Shown: positions 36,982 to 45,282 of the stretch, piece by piece | Numbering within the stretch: position 1 is the stretch's first letter | How the letters are laid out: the number at the start of each line of letters is the position of its first letter | Assembly: GCA_003023785.1 (NCBI GenBank) | Contig: PXRS01000069.1 | Coordinates: forward strand, 1-51,061 | Direction: 5' to 3' | From: Halobacteriales archaeon QS_5_68_33 | GTDB taxonomy: Archaea > Halobacteriota > Halobacteria > Halobacteriales > Haloarculaceae | Length of the DNA stretch: 51,061 bases | The notes under the pieces: generated by a model | Told to the model about the DNA's origin: nothing | What the model saw: the letters and a program-made list of their open reading frames with translations, nothing else | Databases searched by the model: none | Made by a program: the position numbers and the translations under genes

Positions 36982-37953
36982 TTAGCCCCGCCGGTCCCAC
37001 GAGTCGAACCCGTACGACTCGACGCCGTTCAGGCGGCGCCGCTCGGCTCCGGAAAAGGAGATATCCGTCGCGGCGAGGTTCTGCTCTACCTGTTCGAGCG
37101 TGCTCACGCCGAGGACGGGCACCGTGGGCTGGTCGCGGTCGAGCAGCCACGCGAGCGCGACCGTGTTGCCGTTGACCCCCTTGCGGTCGGCGATGTCCTC
37201 GATCGCCCGCATCTTCACCCGGTTTTCGGAGCGGGCGTACCCCTCGGGGACCGGGCGGTCGTCACGGCCGTAACAGCCCTGCAGCGTCGGCGAGTAGGGA
37301 AGGAGCGTGAGGTCGGCCTGCTCGCAGTAGTCGACGAGTTCGTCGGTGGTCGCCAGTTGTCCGCCGAAATCGGCGTCGCGGTCCGGGATCAGGTACGAGA
37401 AGCGGGGCTGGACGCACTCGAAACGCGGGAGGCCACGCTCCTCGGCGATGCGATTGGCGCGGGCGACCCGCCAGGCGGGGAAGTTGCTCGCCCCGAGATG
37501 GCGGACTTTGCCCGCGTCGACCGCCTCGCCGAAGGCCCCCATGACGTCGGTCTGTGGCGTGTCGGGGTCGTCGACGTGGGCGTACAGCAGGTCGATGGTG
37601 TCGGTCCCCAGCCTGTCGAGACTCCGGTCTATCTCCTGTGCGACGAGGTCCGGGTCGAGGCTCGTCGGGACGTCCCGGTAGCCGAACCCCAGCTTCGTCG
37701 CGACGGTCATTTCCTCGCGGACGCCCCGCTCGTCGAGCCACTCGCCGACCAGCGGTTCGCTCTCGGGGTCGTCGTAGCCCTCGACCCACGTCGCGTAGAT
37801 GTTGGCGGTGTCGAGGAAGCGACCGCCGGCGTCGTAGTAGCGGTCCAGGAGACCGAAGGACGTCTCCCGGTCGACCGTGCTTCCGAAGTACATCGGGCCA
37901 AGACAGAGTTCGCTGACCGATTCGCCGGTGCGCCCGAGCGGCGTCGTGTCCAT
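36982..37953 (-). CDS. Aldo/keto reductase
   Basis: The 323-residue protein starts at ATG 37953 (MDTTPLGRTGESVSELCLG). AKR motifs are FLDTANIYATW with Asp and Tyr (about 47-55), MTVATKLGFGY with Lys, and DLLYAHVDDPDTP with His. The cofactor end reads VLGVSTLEQVEQNL. It groups with YhdN/AKR11-12-like reductases. The next gene upstream on the same strand, a zinc alcohol dehydrogenase, ends 82 bases before its start, so the two redox genes may form one unit. Confidence 0.92.
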   Translation of the reverse strand: MDTTPLGRTGESVSELCLGPMYFGSTVDRETSFGLLDRYYDAGGRFLDTANIYATWVEGYDDPESEPLVGEWLDERGVREEMTVATKLGFGYRDVPTSLDPDLVAQEIDRSLDRLGTDTIDLLYAHVDDPDTPQTDVMGAFGEAVDAGKVRHLGASNFPAWRVARANRIAEERGLPRFECVQPRFSYLIPDRDADFGGQLATTDELVDYCEQADLTLLPYSPTLQGCYGRDDRPVPEGYARSENRVKMRAIEDIADRKGVNGNTVALAWLLDRDQPTVPVLGVSTLEQVEQNLAATDISFSGAERRRLNGVESYGFDSWDRRG

Positions 37954-38035
37954 GCAGGTCCAAGGGACGAGAGACAGGTAAACGCGAGTCTCCCGGGGGA
38001 TAGCGCCGGTTCTCGTCCGGGCCGTCGGCCCGCGG

Positions 38036-39067
38036 TCAGTCCTCGCCGAGGGAGAAGACCGGCTTGAGCGTCTCCGAATCGAGGAAGGCCCGGAAGGCGG
38101 CCTCGGGGTCCTCGACGGAGAAGGAGTCGTCCTGCAGGGCGCCCACGTCCACCTCGCCCGTGGCCATGAGCCGGAGCGCCCGCTCGAAGTCGGCCCACAG
38201 CGACCCGTAGGAGGTCTGGATGTCGACCTCGCCCCGCACCGCGGGCGCCAGCGAGAGTTCGCTGAGTTGGCCGGGGATGCCGACGATCACGACCTGCCCG
38301 CCGCGGCGGACGTGTTCGATGGCCGTCCCGGGGCCGGTGTGGTGGCCGGTCGCGTCGACGACGACGTCGAACCCGCTCTCGGTCCGTTCCTCGACCGCCG
38401 TCGCCAGCGCGCCGTCGCCGACGGTCACGGTGTCGATGCCCTGCTCCTCGACGAGCGGGAGGCGGTAGGCGCGGTCCCGTTCGAGACCCGAAACGACGAC
38501 GTCGGCGCCCATGGCGTCGGCGAGGGCGGCCGACAGCACGCCGATGGGGCCGGGCCCCTCCACGAGGAGGCTGTCGCCGGGTGACAGGCGGGACTGCTCG
38601 AAGACGGCGCGGGCGGCGACGCTCGCGGGTTCCGCGACGGCGGCCTCGCGCAGCGACACGCCCTCCGGGATCGGATGGAGGTGCTCGGCGGGGACGACCG
38701 TGTAGTCGGCCCACCCGCCGTCGCCGTGCATCCCCGCGATGTAGACGTTCTGGCAGACGTTGCCCTGACCGTTCTCGCACTGGAGGCAGTGCCCGCACTC
38801 GTGGACCGGCTCCTCGACCACCGGCTGCCCGACCTCGAAGCGGTCGACCCCCGCTCCCAGCGCGGCGACGCGACCGGCGTACTCGTGGCCGACCACCCGG
38901 GGCAGGGTCGTCCACTCGTAGTCGCCGTGATACAGGAATGCGTGGGCGTCGCTGCCGCACAGCCCCGCCGAGTGGACCTCGACCAGGACCTCGCCCTCCC
39001 CGGGATCCGGGCGCTCGCGCTCCTGTACCTCGACTACCTCCGGGCCGGTCTGGACGATTGCTCTCAC
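38036..39067 (-). CDS. Zinc-dependent alcohol dehydrogenase (MDR family)
   Basis: GTG 39067 gives a 343-residue protein (MRAIVQTGPEVVEVQERE). Catalytic zinc ligands are Cys37 (GLCGSDAH), His61 and Glu62 (VGHEYAGRV). Structural zinc is bound by Cys91, Cys94, Cys97 and Cys105 (CGHCLQC...VC). The Rossmann motif is VEGPGPIGVLSAAL at about 168-181. It resembles sorbitol/threonine/L-threo-type dehydrogenases; the substrate is unknown. It is divergent from the epimerase gene. Confidence 0.93.
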   Translation of the reverse strand: MRAIVQTGPEVVEVQERERPDPGEGEVLVEVHSAGLCGSDAHAFLYHGDYEWTTLPRVVGHEYAGRVAALGAGVDRFEVGQPVVEEPVHECGHCLQCENGQGNVCQNVYIAGMHGDGGWADYTVVPAEHLHPIPEGVSLREAAVAEPASVAARAVFEQSRLSPGDSLLVEGPGPIGVLSAALADAMGADVVVSGLERDRAYRLPLVEEQGIDTVTVGDGALATAVEERTESGFDVVVDATGHHTGPGTAIEHVRRGGQVVIVGIPGQLSELSLAPAVRGEVDIQTSYGSLWADFERALRLMATGEVDVGALQDDSFSVEDPEAAFRAFLDSETLKPVFSLGED

Positions 39068-39172
39068 ACCCGCCAAGGCGGCGGCCAGCGGGATGTACCT
39101 TGCGCCCTCCCGCGGGCTAGCGGTGTCCGTTCGGCCCCAGCCTTTGATCGTCTCAACGTGAATCGGTAGCGC

Positions 39173-39967
39173 ATGCCACGGAACGGCGAGTTCGACCACG
39201 GCGTCGAGGCGGCAGTCGTCACCGGAGCCACAGGGACAGTCGGCTCCCGGGTCGTCGAGCGACTCGCCGACGGCGGCGCACACGTCGTCGGCATGGACAC
39301 ACGGCCGCCGTCGGGGAGCCGCCCCCGCTTCGATTTCAGGGAGGTCGACCTGCGCGACCAGGCCGACACCTGGGAGTCGGTCCACGAGGTCGACCCCGAC
39401 GCGGTCGTCCACTGCGCCGCCATCTCGAACCCGCTGGACAACCCCGGGACGCGCGTGTTCACGAACAACACCGACAGCACCTACAACGCGCTGGTCGCGG
39501 CGGGCCGGGTCGACGCCGAAATCGTGTGGACCTCCTCGCAGGCGGCCTACGGCGCGCTCTTCGGCGAGGACTGGGTCCCCGACTACCTGCCCATCGACGA
39601 GGCCCACGAGTTACGCCCCGGCGACCCCTACGGCGTCTCGAAAGTCTGTGGCGAGGAGATAGCCAAGTCGGTCGCCCGCCGGTACGGCGTCCCGGTCACG
39701 TCGGTCCGGCCGGCGACGGTCCACGCCGGGGAGGCCCGCACCCGACCGCCGCGCGAGGACGCCGACCTCGGGACCGACGACCTCCGGGGCAACTTCGGCT
39801 CCTACGTCGACGTCCGGGACGTCGCCCGCCTGGTCGAGGCCGTCCTGGCGGCCGACTGCGAGGGCCACGAGGCGGTGCTGTGTGTCGCCGACGAGAACTT
39901 CGGCTGGAAGCCGGTCCACTCCGACCCCGGGGCCGGCGAGGGCGACGCATCGCCCGACTGGCTGTGA
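39173..39967 (+). CDS. NAD-dependent epimerase/dehydratase family protein
   Basis: The 264-residue short-chain dehydrogenase has the nucleotide-binding GATGTVG (about 18-24), DVVHCAAISNP-like substrate region (VVHCAAISNP), catalytic Tyr and Lys in PYGVSKVCGEE and SSQAAYG with the Ser. The C-terminal lid is short, as in UDP-sugar epimerase-like proteins of haloarchaea. It may act on the same sugar or polyol as the divergent alcohol dehydrogenase; this is inference from position only. Confidence 0.9.
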   Translation: MPRNGEFDHGVEAAVVTGATGTVGSRVVERLADGGAHVVGMDTRPPSGSRPRFDFREVDLRDQADTWESVHEVDPDAVVHCAAISNPLDNPGTRVFTNNTDSTYNALVAAGRVDAEIVWTSSQAAYGALFGEDWVPDYLPIDEAHELRPGDPYGVSKVCGEEIAKSVARRYGVPVTSVRPATVHAGEARTRPPREDADLGTDDLRGNFGSYVDVRDVARLVEAVLAADCEGHEAVLCVADENFGWKPVHSDPGAGEGDASPDWL

Positions 39968-40040
39968 GTGCCCCGAGCGCGGCGGGCGCACCCGGGACGG
40001 GGCAGACGCCGGACACCAGACGGGCCGGCCCGAACTGACG

Positions 40041-40050
40041 CCTTTTTTAC
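40041..40050 (+). promoter_or_regulatory. TATA box of the membrane glycosyltransferase gene
   Basis: CCTTTTTTAC lies 25-34 bases before ATG 40075, the spacing for a leaderless transcript. Confidence 0.6.
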
Positions 40051-40074
40051 CTCCCGGTGCGGTGGGGCCGACAC

Positions 40075-42027
40075 ATGCCGCAGGTCCCCACTCGCTCCTT
40101 CCAGCAGGCGAAGCGACGGGTGCGCGGGCGGGTCCGGGGTGTCGAAACCCGTCTGAGTCGTTTCGGGCGGGCAGTCATCACCGACGTCCGGACGGGGCAC
40201 CAGCGGGTTACCACGGACCTCCGGACGGACCCGTACCTGCCCTGGATCCTGTTGCTGGCGGCGGTCCTGGCGGCCTTCTGGGTCTGGCACCGCCTGCCGA
40301 ACGTCGCGACGCGGGACGAGCGCTGGCGGGTGGTCGACCCCGTCGAGGCGTTCGCGGCGCTGACCGACGGGGTGAGTTACGGGTCGCTCCGGGACGGCGT
40401 CACGTACTGGCGGAGCTACGGGGCGACGTTCTACGTCGCGGCGGTGGTCCTCGTGCCGGTGCTGGTCGTCGTCCTCTGTGCCGGTCAGGTGGAGGCCTTC
40501 GCCGACATGGGTCGCCACCGGAGCACCGACTTCTGGAGCCACTGGCAGCGGACGCCCGCCTGGATCTGGTCGACCAGCGTCCTCGCGCTCCGCCTCGTCA
40601 ACGTCGCGCTCGCGGTCGGGTGTGTCTACCTGGTCTACCGGGTCGGGACGACCATCCGCGACCGCGCGACCGGCCGCCTGGCCGCGCTCGTCGTGACCTG
40701 TACCTGGGGATTGCTCGTGCTCGCTCACGAGGCCGGCGAGGACGTCCCCGCCGTTTTCGCCTCTCTCCTCTCGTTTTACCTGGCGGTCGAGTACCTCGAG
40801 TCCGGGTCGACGCGAACGTTCTACTGGGGGTGTCTCGCCGGCGGGACGGCCTCGGCGCTGAAACTGAGCGCGGGCGTCAGCGCGCTCGTCCTCGGGGCGG
40901 CCTTCCTCCTGCGGGCGCGCCGCCGGCCCGGGAACTGGCGCGAGACGGTCTGGCGCCCCCGGTTTCTCCTCGTCGGCGTCGGCATCGGACTCGCGGCGAT
41001 CCTGGGAGGGTATCCGAGCCTCCTGGTCGGCGACCCCGCCGACGTTGGCGGCCGCCTCGCCCGCGGCGTCGCGAACAAGGGCGAACCCCACGGCTGGCGC
41101 GTCGAACCTAGCTGGTGGTGGATCCTCCGGGGATACCTCCACGGGCTCGGGTTGCCGCTGGCGGCCGCCGCGCTCGCGAGCGTCGCCGCGACCCTCCCGA
41201 CGCTGCGCGACCGGTCCCGGGTCGCCGACGGCCTCGGCCTGGCGCTGTTCGCGACCGTCGTCTACCTCGTCGCCTTCAGCAGGTGGTCGTACGTCCGCAC
41301 CCACCACCTGCTGGTGACGGTCCCGCTGCTCGCGCTGGTGGTCGCGACCGCCGCGAACCGGTTGCGCGAGCGCCGGCCCCGGGTCGGGACGGTCGCGGTC
41401 GCGCTGTTGCTCGTGACCAGCGGGGCCTACGCCGCCGCCGGCGACCTCGCCTACGCCGCCCAGCCGCGCGACCAGACGGCCGCCTACCTCGACGAGCGGG
41501 TCGGCCCGAACACGACCGTCGAGACGTACGTCAGGGACCCCCAGGAGGTCGGCATCCCCCACCGCGTCGACGTCGAGCACCCCTACGACCGGCAGATGCG
41601 CGTCGACGGCGTCCCGACGAAACCACGGGTCCACGAGTGGATCCTGGCCGTCGAGGAGCGCTGTCCCGGGTACATCGTCCTCAACTACCACAGGTCGCTG
41701 CTGTACCTGGCGCCCGACGACTGGGGCGAGCGCGCCGCGCAACTCTCGGACGCCGACCTCGAACGGTACTACCGCGACCTGCTCGCGGGCGAGCCCTACC
41801 CGTACGCGGTCGCCGAGCGGTTCGGCCGCCAGCCGCGGTTCCTCCGCGGCGAGGGCCGACCCCCGACCTGGCGGGCCATGCTCCGGGTCGGTACCCGCCC
41901 CCGAACGATGCAGTACGGCGACCCCCAGGACATGGGCGTCAACCAGTACACGGTCATCCTGGAACGGACCGGCGAGTGCAACCCCGAGGCGACGTCGCCG
42001 CTCCGGTCGGACGACGACGGTAACTGA
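40075..42027 (+). CDS. Polytopic membrane protein, GT39/ArnT-like glycosyltransferase
   Basis: The 650-residue protein has a basic cytoplasmic N-terminus (about 1-50) and about ten transmembrane segments (between about 52 and 470), followed by a soluble C-terminal domain of about 180 residues. After the first helix an acidic loop (NVATRDERWRVVD) precedes a large extracellular region with TDFWSHWQRTPAW, in the place of the GT-C fold Asp/Glu motif. GT-C enzymes move sugars or mannose from lipid carriers to acceptors on the outer face of the membrane. Its C-terminal domain contains EERCPGYIVLNYHRSLLY. Its TGA stop is the left flank of element B3. Confidence 0.78.
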   Translation: MPQVPTRSFQQAKRRVRGRVRGVETRLSRFGRAVITDVRTGHQRVTTDLRTDPYLPWILLLAAVLAAFWVWHRLPNVATRDERWRVVDPVEAFAALTDGVSYGSLRDGVTYWRSYGATFYVAAVVLVPVLVVVLCAGQVEAFADMGRHRSTDFWSHWQRTPAWIWSTSVLALRLVNVALAVGCVYLVYRVGTTIRDRATGRLAALVVTCTWGLLVLAHEAGEDVPAVFASLLSFYLAVEYLESGSTRTFYWGCLAGGTASALKLSAGVSALVLGAAFLLRARRRPGNWRETVWRPRFLLVGVGIGLAAILGGYPSLLVGDPADVGGRLARGVANKGEPHGWRVEPSWWWILRGYLHGLGLPLAAAALASVAATLPTLRDRSRVADGLGLALFATVVYLVAFSRWSYVRTHHLLVTVPLLALVVATAANRLRERRPRVGTVAVALLLVTSGAYAAAGDLAYAAQPRDQTAAYLDERVGPNTTVETYVRDPQEVGIPHRVDVEHPYDRQMRVDGVPTKPRVHEWILAVEERCPGYIVLNYHRSLLYLAPDDWGERAAQLSDADLERYYRDLLAGEPYPYAVAERFGRQPRFLRGEGRPPTWRAMLRVGTRPRTMQYGDPQDMGVNQYTVILERTGECNPEATSPLRSDDDGN

Positions 42028-42105
42028 TACTGCCGGCTGTAACTTCGTGAAGATATTCGCCGCCCCGGGGCGGCGAAATTCTTGATAGACTTACAGCCGG
42101 CAGTA
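42028..42105. mobile_element. Family B palindromic element B3
   Basis: A 78-bp hairpin with ends TACTGCCGGCTGTAA and TTACAGCCGGCAGTA and centre CGCCGCCCCGGGGCGGCG. Flanks are TGA at 42025-42027 (stop codon of the glycosyltransferase gene) and TGA at 42106-42108. Confidence 0.87.
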
Positions 42106-42200
42106 TGACCGGGTGAGAGTCGATTGCTCGATCCCCGCGAGGCAACCGCGCTGTGCCGTCTCGCGGGGTTGAAGTAGGCACAGCGGTTACGGAAAAGTAC

Positions 42201-43262
42201 ATGACGGAGACGGCGTACGACGTGGTCGTCGTCGGCGGCGGGCCCGCCGGCCTGACGACGGCGCTCTACACGACGCGACTCGGGCAGGACACGGCAGTAG
42301 TCGACCGCGGTGGCGGCCGGGCGGCGATGATGGCCGACACGCACAACGTCATCGGCGTCACCGAGGAGGTCAGCGGCGTCGAGTTCCTCGAAACCGCCAC
42401 CGAACAGGTCGAGTCCTACGGCGGGGACGTCGTTCGGGCGTTCGTCTCGGACGTCGCGCGGGTCGACACCGACGACGACCCGGTGACGTTCCGACTGGAG
42501 ACCGACGACGAAACCTACCGAACCCGGCGGGTCGTCCTCGCGACGGGGTTTTCGGACGCCCGGCCGGACCCGCCGCTCCCCCCGACGGGGCGGGGACTGC
42601 ACTGGTGTCTCCACTGTGACGCCTACATGTTCGTCGACGAACCGGTGTTCGTGATGGGAACCGGCGACTCCGCCGCCTACGTCGCGATGGTCATGCTGAA
42701 CTTCACTGACGACGTCGACCTGCTGACCCGCGGCGCACAACCGGAGTGGAGCGACGAGACCGCCCGACTGCTGGAGAACCACCCGGTCGACGTCGTCCAC
42801 GAGGACCTCGAGTCGGTCACCCGCGACGACGACGGCTGGCTGGAGTCGTTCACGTTCACCGACGGCACGACCCGCGAGTACCGCGGCGGGTTCCCGATGT
42901 GCGGGTCGAACTACAACACCGACCTGGCGGAGGGACTCGGGTGCGAGTTGAACGACGACGGGACCATCGCAGTGGACGACCACGGCCGCACGAGCGTCGA
43001 CGGCGTCTACGCGGTCGGCGACGTCACGCCCGGCCACAACCAGATCCCGGTCGCGATGGGCCAGGGCGCGAAGGCCGGCATCGACGTCCACATGGACCTG
43101 CGCGCGTTTCCGCGGTCGCTCGACGGGATAGAGGCGCAGGGGCCCGTCAACGGGAGCGAGGTGCCGGCCGTCTCGCCGGATCTCCTGGCGACGGCCGTCG
43201 CACACCACGGCCACGCCGCCGGCCCGCGGAGCGACGCCGACGCCGCCGCTGGCGACGACTGA
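42201..43262 (+). CDS. Thioredoxin reductase-like FAD/NAD(P)-binding protein
   Basis: The 353-residue protein has the FAD motif VVVVGGGPAGLTTAL (8-22), a central redox pair WCLHCD (Cys136, Cys139; the family usual is CATCD), an NADPH-region VMGTGDSAAYVAM and the closing VYAVGDVTPGHNQIPVAMGQGAKAG (parts; GD binds FAD). The overall layout is that of low-molecular-weight thioredoxin reductase. A C-terminal tail of about 45 residues (PAVSPDLLATAVAHHGHAAG and beyond) with several His is an addition. The partner thiol protein is unknown. Its TGA stop (43260-43262) flanks a partial family C element. Confidence 0.9.
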   Translation: MTETAYDVVVVGGGPAGLTTALYTTRLGQDTAVVDRGGGRAAMMADTHNVIGVTEEVSGVEFLETATEQVESYGGDVVRAFVSDVARVDTDDDPVTFRLETDDETYRTRRVVLATGFSDARPDPPLPPTGRGLHWCLHCDAYMFVDEPVFVMGTGDSAAYVAMVMLNFTDDVDLLTRGAQPEWSDETARLLENHPVDVVHEDLESVTRDDDGWLESFTFTDGTTREYRGGFPMCGSNYNTDLAEGLGCELNDDGTIAVDDHGRTSVDGVYAVGDVTPGHNQIPVAMGQGAKAGIDVHMDLRAFPRSLDGIEAQGPVNGSEVPAVSPDLLATAVAHHGHAAGPRSDADAAAGDD

Positions 43263-43291
43263 TAGTGTTTCTCACGAGCGTTTACCGGTGA
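43263..43291. mobile_element. Left-end fragment of a family C element
   Basis: TAGTGTTTCTCACGAGCGTTT and the next eight bases match the first 29 bases of the full C element at 43373 (two mismatches). The fragment begins immediately after the stop codon of the thioredoxin reductase-like gene and is cut off by A7. Confidence 0.7.
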
Positions 43292-43369
43292 TACGGTCGG
43301 TCGTAAATCGGTTCCGGATGTCGTCGAACCGGTCGGCGAAATACCGGTAAATCGTCACGACCGACCGTA
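43292..43369. mobile_element. Family A palindromic element A7
   Basis: A 78-bp copy in A1 orientation with ends TACGGTCGGTCGTAA and ACGACCGACCGTA. The left flank is TGA (43289-43291) and the right flank TCA (43370-43372), so the duplication is not exact; it joins a family C fragment to a full family C element. Confidence 0.75.
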
Positions 43370-43372
43370 TCA

Positions 43373-43480
43373 TAGTGTTTATCACGAGCATTTACCGGTG
43401 AGTCGGTCGGGTCACCGGGTGACAGCGTTTCTCCGGACCGGACTGGCGGGGTATCGTCGAATCTCTCGTGATAAACACTA
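43373..43480. mobile_element. Family C MITE, full copy
   Basis: A 108-bp element with 16-bp terminal inverted repeats (TAGTGTTTATCACGAG and complement). Flanks are TCA at 43370-43372 and TCA at 43481-43483. The right flank is the stop codon of the small membrane protein gene. Confidence 0.82.
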
Positions 43481-43684
43481 TCAGGCCTCGGTGCCGTACA
43501 TGTAGTCGACGCCGACGTAGATGAACCAGGCCATCCAGACGGTGAAGATGACGAGCCACGCGCTGTACTGGACCAGGGGTCGCGGCACGAGCACGTACGC
43601 GACGAACAACAGGACCACGACGAGGCCCCCGGCCGCGACGTTCCACCGGTTAGGTTCGAACACCTCGCGGAGCAACTCGCGCAT
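43481..43684 (-). CDS. Small two-helix membrane protein
   Basis: The 67-residue product begins MRELLREVFEPNRWNVAAGG, then has two hydrophobic segments (about 17-33 and 38-58) and ends VDYMYGTEA. Aromatic-rich helices (AWLVIFTVWMAWFIYVG) are typical of small haloarchaeal membrane proteins that are conserved but uncharacterised. Its stop codon is shared with the target duplication of the family C element. Confidence 0.75.
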   Translation of the reverse strand: MRELLREVFEPNRWNVAAGGLVVVLLFVAYVLVPRPLVQYSAWLVIFTVWMAWFIYVGVDYMYGTEA

Positions 43685-43760
43685 CGCTCCCGGCTAGGGA
43701 ATCGACGCACAAGACTGTTGGCGGTTTCCACCGAGAACCGACCGTCGAACTGACCGACGA

Positions 43761-43894
43761 GGACCACGTCGAACCGGTCGGCGAAATACCGTAAATCGTT
43801 ATGCTGCCGGCTGTAACCTCCTAAAGATATCCGCCGCCCCGGGGCGGCGACATTCTCGGCAGACTTACAGCCGGCAGTGTTACGACCGACCGTA
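43761..43894. mobile_element. Family A element A8, decayed at the left and split by B4
   Basis: GACCACGTCGAACCGGTCGG...ACCGTAAATCGTTA before B4 and CGACCGACCGTA after it together match the right three quarters of A7. The right flank is TGA (43895-43897). The left terminus can no longer be placed exactly. Confidence 0.65.
43802..43879. mobile_element. Family B element B4, nested in A8
   Basis: A 78-bp hairpin with ends TGCTGCCGGCTGTAA and TTACAGCCGGCAGTG and the standard GC-rich centre. Flanks are TTA at 43799-43801 and TTA at 43880-43882, a clean three-base duplication inside the host element. Confidence 0.85.
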
Positions 43895-43997
43895 TGACAC
43901 GGGCCGTCGCGTTTCGGCCGACGACGGGCCCGACCGCCACCCTCCGATCGCCGCTTCCCCCACCGATTAGTGTCTCGCGTCCCCACCGCCAAGCGCT

Positions 43998-44852
43998 ATG
44001 GCTGTCCACAACGAGAGCGACACGTTCGACCTCGGCGGGGACCTGGCGGTCCACCGGCTGGGATTCGGCGCGATGCGGCTCGCCGGGCCGGACATCATCG
44101 GCCCGCCCGACGACGAAACAGACGCGAGCGCGGTCGCGCGCCGGGCGGTCGAACTCGGTGTCGACTTCGTCGACACGGCCGACTCCTACGGCCCGGGCGT
44201 CAGCGAACGGATCCTCGGTGAGACCTACGGCGAGGACGACGACGTCGTCGTCGCCTCGAAGGCCGGCCTCCTCCGGCATCGCGACGGCGACTGGCGCCCC
44301 CACGGCGACCCCGAGTACCTTCACAACCAGGTGCTCTGTAGCCTCGACCGCCTCCGTACGGACACGATCGACCTCTACCAGTACCACCGTCCGGACCCCG
44401 ACACGCCCTTCGAGGAGTCCGTCAGGGCGTTCGCGGCGATGAAAGACGCCGGTCAGGTCGCACACGTCGGGCTCTCGAACGTCTCCGTCGAACAACTGGA
44501 AACCGCCCGGGAGATCGTCGACATCGCGACGGTACAGAACCGCTACAACGTCGGCAACCGCGACGACGAGGACGTCCTGCAGGCCTGCCAGGAGTACGAC
44601 GTCGGGTTCATCCCGTGGGGCCCGCTGTACACGGTCGGCAACGACGACGTCGCGCCCGTCCTCAGCGAGGTGGCGGAGGCCCACGACGCCACGCGCCGCC
44701 AGGTCGCGCTGGCGTGGCTGCTCCACCGCTCCGACGTGACCCTCCCGATCCCCGGGACCTCCAGCGTCGAGCACCTCGAATCGAACGTCGCCGCCTCGCA
44801 ACTGGAACTCACCGGCGACGACATGGCGAAACTCGACGCCATCGACGGCTGA
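43998..44852 (+). CDS. Aldo/keto reductase
   Basis: The 284-residue protein starts at ATG 43998. It has LGFGAMRLAGPDIIG, FVDTADSYGPGVSE with Asp and Tyr (about 55-67), VVVASKAGLLRH with Lys and DLYQYHRPDPDTP with His (about 133). The cofactor end reads PIPGTSSVEHLESNVAA. It is shorter than the other two AKRs in the window and resembles the pyridoxal reductase/YajO-like short AKR group. The substrate is unknown. Confidence 0.92.
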   Translation: MAVHNESDTFDLGGDLAVHRLGFGAMRLAGPDIIGPPDDETDASAVARRAVELGVDFVDTADSYGPGVSERILGETYGEDDDVVVASKAGLLRHRDGDWRPHGDPEYLHNQVLCSLDRLRTDTIDLYQYHRPDPDTPFEESVRAFAAMKDAGQVAHVGLSNVSVEQLETAREIVDIATVQNRYNVGNRDDEDVLQACQEYDVGFIPWGPLYTVGNDDVAPVLSEVAEAHDATRRQVALAWLLHRSDVTLPIPGTSSVEHLESNVAASQLELTGDDMAKLDAIDG

Positions 44853-44910
44853 CCGCGGGCGCCGTCGCTGGTCGGTGCGAGGTGTAGAGAATTCGGCTCG
44901 CTGCCGGTAG

Positions 44911-45105
44911 TTACTGCCGCGTCAGGTTCGTCGCGCGCGGGCCCTTGTCGGCCTGCTCGATGTCGAACTCGACTGCCTGTCCCTCTTCGAGGTCCGGTCC
45001 GCCGACGTCTTCCATGTGGAAGAACACGTCGTCATCGGAGTCGTCCGTCGAAATGAAACCGTAGCCGCCAGTGTCGTTGAAGAAATCGACTTCGCCTTCT
45101 GCCAT
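44911..45105 (-). CDS. cspA: Cold shock domain protein
   Basis: The 64-residue protein is a single cold shock domain (OB fold). RNP1 is GYGFIS (14-19) and RNP2 is DVFFHM (26-31). It is more acidic than bacterial CspA, as expected in high salt. Such proteins bind single-stranded RNA or DNA and melt RNA structure. The start ATG 45105 is used because MAEGEVDFFND matches the family start exactly; the longer upstream reading is not credible. Confidence 0.95.
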   Translation of the reverse strand: MAEGEVDFFNDTGGYGFISTDDSDDDVFFHMEDVGGPDLEEGQAVEFDIEQADKGPRATNLTRQ

Positions 45106-45251
45106 TGCAACTCTCCAGAGCAGCGTCGGGGGGATAAGGGTTGCGCGAGTCGCGGTACCACGGGGCGCCCGCATCCCCGACACCCGCGCGACGGCGGTGC
45201 CCGCCTCCTGCCCGGCCGTGACCGCCTGAATCCGGCCGCGTCGCGGGTGAG

Positions 45252-45260
45252 ACTTTTAAG
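45252..45260 (+). promoter_or_regulatory. TATA box of the DUF429 gene
   Basis: ACTTTTAAG lies 23-31 bases before ATG 45283, so the transcript is probably leaderless. Confidence 0.6.
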
Positions 45261-45282
45261 TGGCGGTCGACAAGCGCCGACC

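Noticed and set aside
43640-43680. GGTTCGAACAC resembling a tRNA T-loop
   Set aside because: It lies inside the coding sequence of the small membrane protein and no cloverleaf can be built around it. No tRNA was found anywhere in the window.
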